Below, piece by piece: positions 13,804-20,654 of a DNA stretch of 54,863 bases (positions are counted from its first letter, which is position 1; each line of letters starts with the position of its first letter). A model generated the notes under the pieces. The model ran no database searches, had not been told where the DNA came from, and saw nothing but the letters and a program-made list of their open reading frames with translations. The translations under genes were made by a program, and so were the position numbers. The DNA lies in NCBI GenBank assembly GCA_003598175.1, contig QZKN01000069.1, positions 1 through 54,863 of the forward strand, in the 5' to 3' direction. The stretch is from Candidatus Omnitrophota bacterium (GTDB lineage Bacteria > Hinthialibacterota > Hinthialibacteria > Hinthialibacterales > Hinthialibacteraceae).

Positions 13804-14733
13804 TTATAACGGAAACAATCGGTTGACAATCCATAAAAGTCCCGGCATGGTGGCGAAACTCAGCAGAACCGTGAATAGGACGCAGAGAACAACGAATCGC
13901 CGATCCTGCGGTTGACCGTAAAAACTGACCAACACCGCGGCGATGACGCCGGTGGGAACTCCCGCGGAAAGGATAAGGCCGCGTTGGAGATCCAGCTGGT
14001 CGATTCCCATCAATTCCACAATGAGCAACGCCAACGCCGGGGAAATGATGAGTTTAAAAAAGACGCACAGGAATACGCCGGGGAACATGCCGGTGTATTC
14101 CTTCGTTTCGAAGAAAAAGATATATTTGCCGATGATGACGCCGAAAATAAGCAGAATCAAAGGATCGGATACATTGTGAAGCGAATTGATGGCGTTGAGA
14201 AAATCGTAGGTGAGAGAATCGCTGAAACCGGCGAGTAAAAGCCCGGCCGCGGCGGCGTAGAGCAATGGGATTTTCAACAATTCAATGAAATTGAGAAGAA
14301 TTTTTTCTTTTCTCAAACACAAATAGATTCCAAAAATCGCCGCCAGGGCAAGTTGATAAAAGATCAGGAGATTCACGGTTTGCAGCGCTTCCGCCGGCGC
14401 TCCGATTTGTGGCGTCAAGTATCGCAGGTACGATTGCCCGCTTAGGATCATACAAAGCAAAAATAAATGGCGTGTCTGTGTGCTGAAACCGATGGCTTTC
14501 AGGATTCCCGAGATCGGGAAATACAAAATTGCGGTGTGAAACACGTAAAAGAAAAATAAAAATGTGAATTGCGCATCACGCAGATTTTGCCCGAGTGCCT
14601 GCAGGAAGAGAGTGAACGACAGAAAGATAAACAGGCATACGGCGGAGAGAGAGCGATCGTCCAAACGATTCACGGTTCTCGCCAGATAGAATCCCAGCGC
14701 GATGATCACCAGCTGATAAACGATTTTTTCCAT
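13804..14733 (-). CDS. AEC-family (auxin efflux carrier-like) transporter
   Basis: About 309 residues with roughly ten hydrophobic helices. The first half ends near a hydrophilic loop (LRKEKILLNFIELLKIP) and the second half has the re-entrant-type stretches GLILSAGVPTGVIAAVLVSFYG and LFTVLLSFATMPGLLWIV, as in AEC/bile-acid-symporter-fold proteins. These export or import organic anions; the substrate is not evident. The frame is open to a TTG at 14820. I prefer the ATG at 14733, just before the first helix; a TTG at 14757 behind GAGAAAG is an alternative. The gene ends convergently with the giant secreted protein 48 bp away, and 331 bp of sequence without a gene lies upstream. Confidence 0.82.
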   Translation of the reverse strand: MEKIVYQLVIIALGFYLARTVNRLDDRSLSAVCLFIFLSFTLFLQALGQNLRDAQFTFLFFFYVFHTAILYFPISGILKAIGFSTQTRHLFLLCMILSGQSYLRYLTPQIGAPAEALQTVNLLIFYQLALAAIFGIYLCLRKEKILLNFIELLKIPLLYAAAAGLLLAGFSDSLTYDFLNAINSLHNVSDPLILLIFGVIIGKYIFFFETKEYTGMFPGVFLCVFFKLIISPALALLIVELMGIDQLDLQRGLILSAGVPTGVIAAVLVSFYGQPQDRRFVVLCVLFTVLLSFATMPGLLWIVNRLFPL

Positions 14734-15065
14734 GAAAGGGGCGATTACAAGGCTCAATGTTTCTTTCTCGCTCTCATTAAAAATGGGTACTTTGGAGGTT
14801 GTGGATTGGTCAATCAACAAATTTGATCATCCCAAAAAACGCTATCGGATTTTTTCGAATTCTAATACAACGAATTTTTTTGCTGCCGGAAATAGGAGAA
14901 AATTCGATGTAAACGCTTTTTCATGTTACAAATCCGATTTCACTTTACCATGAAACCAGCGGGAAAAAAACCGTTGAGATGACGTTGAATCTTCCTTTTC
15001 ATGATAAGATTTGAATCGATTTTTCCGATCATTCTTATCGATCGGTTATTACTGCATTTTATAAA
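14734..15065. other. Intergenic region without a recognised gene
   Basis: 332 bp between the AEC transporter start and the hpnE stop, AT-rich from about 14821. It probably carries the transporter promoter. A weak CCGATC/GATCGG hairpin near 15026-15047 has A rather than T residues after it on the minus strand, so I do not call it an hpnE terminator. Confidence 0.5.
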
Positions 15066-16391
15066 TCAGCCGTAGACAATAGTGAAATCCGCGCATCGGT
15101 GGCCGCTGAGCGTTGCTCCTTCAATCGTGGCGGGCAAGCCGGTATCGGTCCAGTCGCCGGCGAGAAACAGGTTTTGTAATGACGTCATATGCCCCGGCCG
15201 ATTGCGGACGTTTTGCGGGGTGGCAGAGAACGTGGCGCGGGGTTCCCAAAAAACACAGGCGGAGAGAGGCGCCAGGGATCGAGTTTGCGGATAGGTTGTG
15301 CGAACATCTTCTATTGCCGCCCGGATCAGCGCCTGTCGGCTCATTTTCTGCTGCCCGTGGGCGGCGCTGGCGAGCAGGCAGACGCAATAGTGTTTGTGCT
15401 CGCCGGGTTTCATGAAGTTCGAGCGATGGAGAATCCATTCATAATGTGTTCCCAACAGGCAGCAGATTTGATCGTGGGAAAACGGACGTTCGTACCAAAG
15501 ATAGACGCTCAAGATCGGCGACGCGCCCAGCGAAGGAAGGGGAATGCGATCAACCAGGCCGGAACGCTTCAACAATTCGCGAAGATTCGGTTCCGGAACC
15601 GCCGTGATACAGGCATCACAGGGAATCGATTCGCCGGTCGTAAGTTCGACGGCGTTTATGGCATTTTTATCGACATGAAATTGATTCACCCGAGAATGGA
15701 AGAGAACCCGGCCGCCTCGTTCCTGCAAAAATCGTGTCACGTGCTCGCCATGCAGATCGCTTAATGATATGACGGGAAGCCCCATGCGTGAGTTGCCGGC
15801 GTTTCCCATAAATCCCTGCCGTAGCACGGTGATCAGGAGGGCCGCATCGGCATCGTCCGGATGCTCGTTGAGAGCGGAGAGGGTGATGGGATTCCACATC
15901 AGGTCTGTCAAGGTTGTGGGTTGTTTCAAACGCCGGCAAAGAGCGGAAACCGTTTTTGCTTTTTCTGTGATACGCGGAAAACGGAGCGCCGTTCCAAAAC
16001 GAAGCAGCGCGAGAGTTTCCTTGACGCCGATCGAATCCATGCGCAGGAGTCCGGCCAGAAGATGAAAGGGGCCGGGAAGAGAAGGGCATTTCAATTTGTC
16101 GTTCCATCCGTCCGGACCGCGGTAGGTAATTTCGAGTGTGCTTTGCAGACGGACGCCTCTATCTGTACCCAATCGCCGCAGCAATGCGAACGTTTCATGA
16201 TAACAGCCCATCAACAAGTGCTGGCCGTTATCGATGCGGTCGCCGCTGAGGCGGTCGCGGATGGAATAAGCGCGCCCACCAAGAAAGGATTTCTGTTCGA
16301 CAAGCGTGACGCGAATCCCCGCCTCGGCCAGTTTTGTCGCCGCCGCGATACCGGCAAACCCGCCGCCGATGACTACGACGCCGGATTCCAT
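15066..16391 (-). CDS. hpnE: Hydroxysqualene-reducing FAD-dependent desaturase HpnE
   Basis: A 441-residue flavoprotein of the phytoene-desaturase family. The N-terminus carries the FAD dinucleotide motif VVIGGGFAGIAAATKLAEAG (residues 5-24) followed by the E and GGR region (VEQKSFLGGRAYS). The C-terminus has LFLAGDWTDTGLPATIEGA, the usual FAD-closing motif. In the HpnC/HpnD/HpnE pathway it reduces hydroxysqualene to squalene. The gene overlaps hpnD by 19 bp, which indicates translational coupling, and lies last in the hpnC-hpnD-hpnE order on the minus strand. Carotenoid desaturases have similar sequence, but the adjacent pair of squalene-synthase-like genes makes the HpnE assignment strong. 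Confidence 0.9.
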   Translation of the reverse strand: MESGVVVIGGGFAGIAAATKLAEAGIRVTLVEQKSFLGGRAYSIRDRLSGDRIDNGQHLLMGCYHETFALLRRLGTDRGVRLQSTLEITYRGPDGWNDKLKCPSLPGPFHLLAGLLRMDSIGVKETLALLRFGTALRFPRITEKAKTVSALCRRLKQPTTLTDLMWNPITLSALNEHPDDADAALLITVLRQGFMGNAGNSRMGLPVISLSDLHGEHVTRFLQERGGRVLFHSRVNQFHVDKNAINAVELTTGESIPCDACITAVPEPNLRELLKRSGLVDRIPLPSLGASPILSVYLWYERPFSHDQICCLLGTHYEWILHRSNFMKPGEHKHYCVCLLASAAHGQQKMSRQALIRAAIEDVRTTYPQTRSLAPLSACVFWEPRATFSATPQNVRNRPGHMTSLQNLFLAGDWTDTGLPATIEGATLSGHRCADFTIVYG

Positions 16392-17263
16392 CGGGTCACC
16401 CTCCGCCAGCGGCTACCCAGCCACTCTTTCAGGGCAATGCGGAGTTTTTTCTTATTGGAAATACAAATACGATTGGAAAAAACATCGTAATTCGCTTCGA
16501 CGATTTTCTGGTATAGACGGTAATAGATTTTGCGCATGATTTCCGCCGGAAACAACAAATGATGATCGCGCTTTTCATACAATTCGAGCGCACGATCAAA
16601 AAAAACCTGCGCGCGCTCGGCCTGAAATTGCATCAATTCGACAAACGCGGGCGAATAGGTTCCACTAAAAATATCTTTTTCAGAATAACCGAAGCGCTCG
16701 ATTTCATCCTGCGGAATGTAAATGCGATCGATGCGGGCGTCTTCGGCCACGTCGCGCATGATATTGGTCAGCTGCAGCGCTTTGCCGAGACTGATGGCAT
16801 ACTCTTTTGTATGCGGGGAGCTGTAACCGAATATTTCGATGCAAATCAGGCCGACAACGGATGCGGCGCGATAACAGTAGGTTTCCAATTCCGTAAAGGT
16901 GGGGTAGCGCTTGCAGGTCAGATCCATCTCCATCCCGTCGATGAGATCGTGCAAATAGTCTTTGGGAATGGGGAAATTCTCGCTCACACGATGAAGCGCG
17001 TGGGTGATGGGATGAGAGGGCCGATGCTCGTAACAGGCATCGAGTTCTTTGCGCCATTCATCCAGCTGCCTTCTGGCTTCGATCGGATCCTTGTTTTCGT
17101 CGACGATGTCGTCGGTATGGCGGCAAAACGAATAGATGGTAAAAATCGCTTCCCGCTTTTTTTTCGGCAGGAATAAAAAGGAATAATAAAAATTCGTTTT
17201 ACTATCCTTGGTTTTCGCCCGGGTGTAATGATAATCGTTCACGCTGGATTTCCCTTGCATCAT
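16373..17263 (-). CDS. hpnD: Presqualene diphosphate synthase HpnD
   Basis: A 296-residue trans-isoprenyl diphosphate synthase. The two Asp-rich metal-binding motifs are visible: HTDDIVDE near residues 50-57 and DVAEDARIDRIYIP near 167-180. FYYSFLFLPKKKREAI is the typical N-terminal signature of phytoene/squalene synthases. HpnD joins two farnesyl diphosphates to presqualene diphosphate, which HpnC converts to hydroxysqualene. Tandem ATG codons occur at 17263 and 17260, with no strong ribosome binding site. A palindromic repeat lies in the 96 bp between the hpnC stop and this start. No squalene-hopene cyclase is in the window, so the end product (hopanoid, sterol or squalene itself) is open. 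Confidence 0.92.
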   Translation of the reverse strand: MMQGKSSVNDYHYTRAKTKDSKTNFYYSFLFLPKKKREAIFTIYSFCRHTDDIVDENKDPIEARRQLDEWRKELDACYEHRPSHPITHALHRVSENFPIPKDYLHDLIDGMEMDLTCKRYPTFTELETYCYRAASVVGLICIEIFGYSSPHTKEYAISLGKALQLTNIMRDVAEDARIDRIYIPQDEIERFGYSEKDIFSGTYSPAFVELMQFQAERAQVFFDRALELYEKRDHHLLFPAEIMRKIYYRLYQKIVEANYDVFSNRICISNKKKLRIALKEWLGSRWRRVTRWNPAS

Positions 17264-17320
17264 TTCATGTCAATATAAATATAACCGGTTGGTCACAAAC
17301 AAACAAATGAATATTCCCTG

Positions 17321-17346
17321 TAGGGGCGGTTCGCGAACCGCTCCTA
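17321..17346. repeat. Palindromic dispersed repeat, copy 2
   Basis: TAGGGGCGGTTCG followed directly by CGAACCGCTCCTA: a 26 bp palindrome with a single mismatched pair. It shares the 21 bases from TAGGGGCGG to AACCGC with copy 1 at 4245-4280. It sits between hpnC and hpnD and has no T run on either side, so it is not a typical terminator. Confidence 0.85.
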
Positions 17347-17359
17347 TTTCTCTTGCCCC

Positions 17360-18313
17360 TTACTTCATTTCAAACAGGCGTCGCAGTTTTTGCCGCCGGC
17401 CGGCAATCCGTCCGAAAGAACGAAAACCGAATCGTAGAAAGTCCAGTTTAGAGAGTTTTGGACGATGATGAAAGACGTTGTAACCGTTTTTTGCCAGACG
17501 CGCGAGAATGGCGGCGCCACCCAGCCACGTGAAACGCAGTTCGGATGACAACGGCCAGGCGACGCGATCCAGCAGCGGATAGCCGCGATCGAACAACTCC
17601 CACGTTTGTATGCCCAGGAGGCGCATGATACGAAGGAAACGTTCGTCATAGACGTGCGCGAAGAGCTCGTCGACGGTGTATTCCTCCATTTTCATCATTT
17701 TTTGTGGAATGTAGACGCGATCCTTTTTTTGGTCGATGGTGATATCCTGCCAAAAATTCGTGAGCTGCAGCGCGGTGCAAATATGGTCGGAACAAGTGAA
17801 TAACTCCGCGTCGCGGTATCCGAATAAATGCAGAATCAACCGTCCGACCGGATTGGCGGAAAATTGGCAATATTGGTGGATGACGTCCTCCAACGTCTCG
17901 TAGCGTTTGACGGTGACATCCTGCTTGAAGGCGCGAAGAAGGCCTTGAAACAGCGAGATCGGCAGTTCCTGCCGTTCGACGGTGTCGGCGAGTGCGAGGA
18001 AGATGGGATGATTCGCCTTCCCGGCGTAAGCGTCAATCAAGGTTTCATTCCATGCATTCAATAATGGAATCCGCCGGCCTTCGTACTGCGGTTCGTCGGC
18101 GAAATCGTCGGCGACGCGAGAAAACGCATATATGGCGTGAACATGCGGACGAAGATGTTTGGGAATCAAGATAGAGCCGACGGGAAAATTTTCATAATGG
18201 GAAACGGTTAGATCGCGGCAATACTCGTACGCTTCCTCCACCGTCCAGCTCACGCCGGCCGGTCGGGAGGGAATTTTATAAAAAGAAGCGATGGTTTCGG
18301 CTGTCGGAATCAT
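17360..18313 (-). CDS. hpnC: Hydroxysqualene synthase HpnC
   Basis: About 317 residues from the ATG at 18313 (MIPTAETIASFYKIPSRPAG). Asp-rich motifs are RVADDFADE and DITIDQKKDRVYIP, both needed for Mg-diphosphate binding. The N-terminal YCRDLTVSHYENFPVGS stretch is characteristic of HpnC rather than HpnD. The frame is open to 18406, but the extra 31 codons cross a GC-rich hairpin (18377-18399) and read as low-complexity GGPPPNNSN. I therefore place the start at 18313. HpnC converts presqualene diphosphate to hydroxysqualene. It is the first of the three hpn genes on this strand. Confidence 0.9.
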   Translation of the reverse strand: MIPTAETIASFYKIPSRPAGVSWTVEEAYEYCRDLTVSHYENFPVGSILIPKHLRPHVHAIYAFSRVADDFADEPQYEGRRIPLLNAWNETLIDAYAGKANHPIFLALADTVERQELPISLFQGLLRAFKQDVTVKRYETLEDVIHQYCQFSANPVGRLILHLFGYRDAELFTCSDHICTALQLTNFWQDITIDQKKDRVYIPQKMMKMEEYTVDELFAHVYDERFLRIMRLLGIQTWELFDRGYPLLDRVAWPLSSELRFTWLGGAAILARLAKNGYNVFHHRPKLSKLDFLRFGFRSFGRIAGRRQKLRRLFEMK

Positions 18314-18376
18314 GTGTGTTTTTTCCCGACGATATGGTACCATATTCGCGGCGAGAAAACCACGGTTCGAGTTGTT

Positions 18377-18399
18377 GGGAGGCGGACCTCCGGTCTGCG
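18377..18399. repeat. GC-rich hairpin upstream of hpnC
   Basis: GGAGG-CGGA-CCTCC overlaps an alternative stem GCGGAC/GTCTGC with one G-T pair. It lies just upstream of the hpnC start. Its two mutually exclusive stems resemble the miniature palindromes found elsewhere in the window, but only one copy is seen. Confidence 0.45.
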
Positions 18400-18432
18400 T
18401 GTGCAAGATGGAAATCCGGACGGCAAAACAGA

Positions 18433-18771
18433 TTAAAATTGCGTCTTCTTATTTACATACGAAGCGATACTCTCAGGAAAATCTCGGATTCTCGTCGTTC
18501 CGTCTTCACAGGTAATCATGACTTTGGATTGATCAATCGTTTCGGCATTCTGCTTAACCAATGGAAAAGCGATGGGAACCGCGTCGATCACCGGCCGCGG
18601 ATTTTTATTGACCGGTTTGTCGTACACTTCAAAGGGCGGCGTTGTTTTGGGCGCGACGTAGAGTATGACGCAGATAAAAATCAAGGTTATCAGGAGTGAG
18701 AGTGCAATCATCCCACCGATCACATTTTTCGGCGTCAGCTTCATCTGACGATAATGGCCTGGCCGTTTCAT
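18433..18771 (-). CDS. Small single-pass membrane protein, function unknown
   Basis: About 112 residues from the ATG at 18771 (MKRPGHYRQMKLTPK), which follows GGAAAGAAAG. One strong transmembrane helix (VIGGMIALSLLITLIFICVILYV, as adjacent hydrophobic residues near 17-39) separates a short basic cytoplasmic head from a 70-residue external domain with one Cys-Glu-Asp-Gly turn. I do not recognise the family. The frame is open upstream to 18855, but that extension lacks a ribosome binding site. It precedes hpnC by 119 bp on the same strand. Confidence 0.6.
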   Translation of the reverse strand: MKRPGHYRQMKLTPKNVIGGMIALSLLITLIFICVILYVAPKTTPPFEVYDKPVNKNPRPVIDAVPIAFPLVKQNAETIDQSKVMITCEDGTTRIRDFPESIASYVNKKTQF

Positions 18772-19020
18772 GATGATATTCTTTCTTTCCCATCCACGCC
18801 TTATTTTAAAAGGATAAAACGATCTCAGGAATGATTCGTAACCGTTTTTATTCAAGCGCTTGGACTTGAGCCGGCGTTATTTCGTTACGCGCCGTTTTTT
18901 TTCTTTCGGAGCAACACTTGTAATAGGATGGGAGCAATATCATTTTTCGCGGATGGCATAACGTGGGAGTAAAATGAAGACTTTCTTGCAATTCTCTGTT
19001 AATCTAATCTTCTCGAGGAA

Positions 19021-19102
19021 TGCGAGGAGGGGGACTCGAACCCCCACGGATTGCTCCACTAGATCCTAAGTCTAGCGCGTCTGCCAATTCCGCCATCCTC
19101 GC
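19021..19102 (-). tRNA. tRNA-Leu, anticodon UAG
   Basis: Read on the minus strand, an 82-base cloverleaf. The acceptor arms GCGAGGA and TCCTCGC pair perfectly with discriminator A. The anticodon arm is CTAGA-CTTAGGA-TCTAG with TAG at positions 34-36. A long variable arm (class II) is followed by the T arm GGGGGTTCGAGTCCCCC. The 3' CCA is not encoded. It lies 36 bp downstream of the aspartate kinase stop on the same strand. Confidence 0.97.
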
Positions 19103-19138
19103 GTTGTTGCTCAATCCTCCCTGCAATGAACATTCAAA

Positions 19139-20362
19139 TTATTCCCCTTCGCCTTTTTCAAGCCCGAATTCCTCGCAAAGAGCGCGTACGGCGAGTTCGG
19201 TATAGGCTTCCTCGATCACGCAGGAGATTTTGATTTCGGACGTGCTGATCATCAGAATATTGATGCCCTTGGCGGCGAGTACGTCGAACATGCGAGCCGC
19301 GACGCCGGCATGGGTGCGCATGCCGACGCCGATGGCGGAAATTTTGGCGATCTTGTCATCATACGTCAATTTTTTCGCGTCGACCAAACTGCGCAGTTCC
19401 ATTTCCACTTTTTTGATGTAGGGAACATCGGTGCGTTCGACGGTGAAGGAAATATCGGCGAGATCGCCTTCGGCCACGTTCTGCACGATCATGTCCACGT
19501 TGATGTTCTTTTCCGCCAAAAATTTAAAAATCGTTGCGGCCGTGCCGGGTTTGTCAGCGATGCCGCTGAGTGTGACTTTCGCTTCTTTCATACTATGGGT
19601 AATCGCACTGACGACAACTTGTTCCATCGTTTTAACCTCCTGAATGATCATGGTGCCCGGTTTGTCATCGAAACTGGAACGGACCTGCAAGGGAACATTG
19701 TATTTTGCGGCGAACTGGACGGAGCGGGTGTGCAGCACTTTCGCGCCGGACGAGGCCATCTCCAACATCTCTTCATACGAAAGGACCGGAATGCGTTTGG
19801 CTTTGGGCACAATGCGGGGATCGGCCGCATAGACGCCGTCCACATCTGTATAAATATCGCACTGCGCGCCCAACACGGCGGCGATAGCCACTGCCGTCGT
19901 GTCCGAACCGCCGCGGCCGAGTGTCGTGATTTCGCCCTCGTCGGTCACGCCTTGAAATCCGGCGATAACCACGATTTTGTCTTCGTTCAACGCGGTCTGA
20001 ATTTTGGCGCCGTCGATGCTTTTCAGACGCGCTTTCTGATGGGCTCTGTCCGTTTTCATATCGATCTGCGGCGCAATAAAGGAAATCGCCGGATATCCCA
20101 GCTTTTGCACCGCGATCGAAAACAATGCAATGGAAACCTGTTCGCCGGTGGAGGCCAGCATGTCTTTTTCGCGGGGAGAACCGGCCGGATCGATTTCGTT
20201 GGCCAGATTCAGCAGCCGGTCGGTCTCGCCCGACATCGCCGAAACCGTCACCACAACCTGATGACCCGCTTCCTTTTCCCGAATGGCCTTCTCTGCGGCG
20301 GCCAGGATTTTTTGGGTGGATCCCACGGAAGTGCCGCCGAATTTCATAACCAGGATGCTCAT
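19139..20362 (-). CDS. lysC: Aspartate kinase
   Basis: A 407-residue enzyme that phosphorylates L-aspartate, the first step to lysine, threonine, methionine and diaminopimelate. The kinase domain begins MSILVMKFGGTSVGS and contains TTLGRGGSDTTAVAIAA and YTDVDGVYAADPRIVPKA, the family's ATP and aspartate sites. Two C-terminal ACT domains (about 265-405; for example VTLSGIADKPGTAATIF and ISAIGVGMRTHAGVAARMF) suggest feedback control by lysine or threonine. Length and order match monofunctional bacterial LysC. It is followed by tRNA-Leu and is monocistronic as far as can be seen. Confidence 0.96.
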   Translation of the reverse strand: MSILVMKFGGTSVGSTQKILAAAEKAIREKEAGHQVVVTVSAMSGETDRLLNLANEIDPAGSPREKDMLASTGEQVSIALFSIAVQKLGYPAISFIAPQIDMKTDRAHQKARLKSIDGAKIQTALNEDKIVVIAGFQGVTDEGEITTLGRGGSDTTAVAIAAVLGAQCDIYTDVDGVYAADPRIVPKAKRIPVLSYEEMLEMASSGAKVLHTRSVQFAAKYNVPLQVRSSFDDKPGTMIIQEVKTMEQVVVSAITHSMKEAKVTLSGIADKPGTAATIFKFLAEKNINVDMIVQNVAEGDLADISFTVERTDVPYIKKVEMELRSLVDAKKLTYDDKIAKISAIGVGMRTHAGVAARMFDVLAAKGINILMISTSEIKISCVIEEAYTELAVRALCEEFGLEKGEGE

Positions 20363-20568
20363 GTTTTTCCTCGTAAACGAAATGAAATGAATATCCCCTG
20401 ATTTTATCCGCTTCTATGGAAAGTACCTAGCGCCGTAAATACAGTTTTTCGAAGACCACCAAAGAATGTAGAATCCATATTGACGAATGTAAGGTTGTCA
20501 TGAAAATGCCTGAAGTATCTTCTATTTTATTCCATAAATGTTTGTTCTATTATTTTTTGTAACAAGAC

Positions 20569-20598
20569 TTGACTTGTTTTATATTTTCCATGTATTCT
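20569..20598 (+). promoter_or_regulatory. Possible sigma-70 promoter for the 932-residue secreted protein
   Basis: TTGACT at 20569-20574 and TATTCT at 20593-20598 are separated by 18 bp, 57 bp before the start codon. The -35 matches five of six consensus bases; the -10 is weak. Confidence 0.35.
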
Positions 20599-20654
20599 CA
20601 TTTTTCATAACCATCAACGTAACGATGTGATCTCAAACGGCAAAGGAGAATTCG

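Noticed and set aside
15026..15047. Terminator after hpnE
   Set aside because: The short stem is followed by A residues on the minus strand and not by T residues.
18314..18406. HpnC start at 18406
   Set aside because: The extension runs through a GC-rich hairpin and encodes low-complexity residues not seen in the family.
19310..20401. 363-residue plus-strand frame across aspartate kinase
   Set aside because: The minus-strand kinase has full-length family motifs; the plus-strand translation has none.
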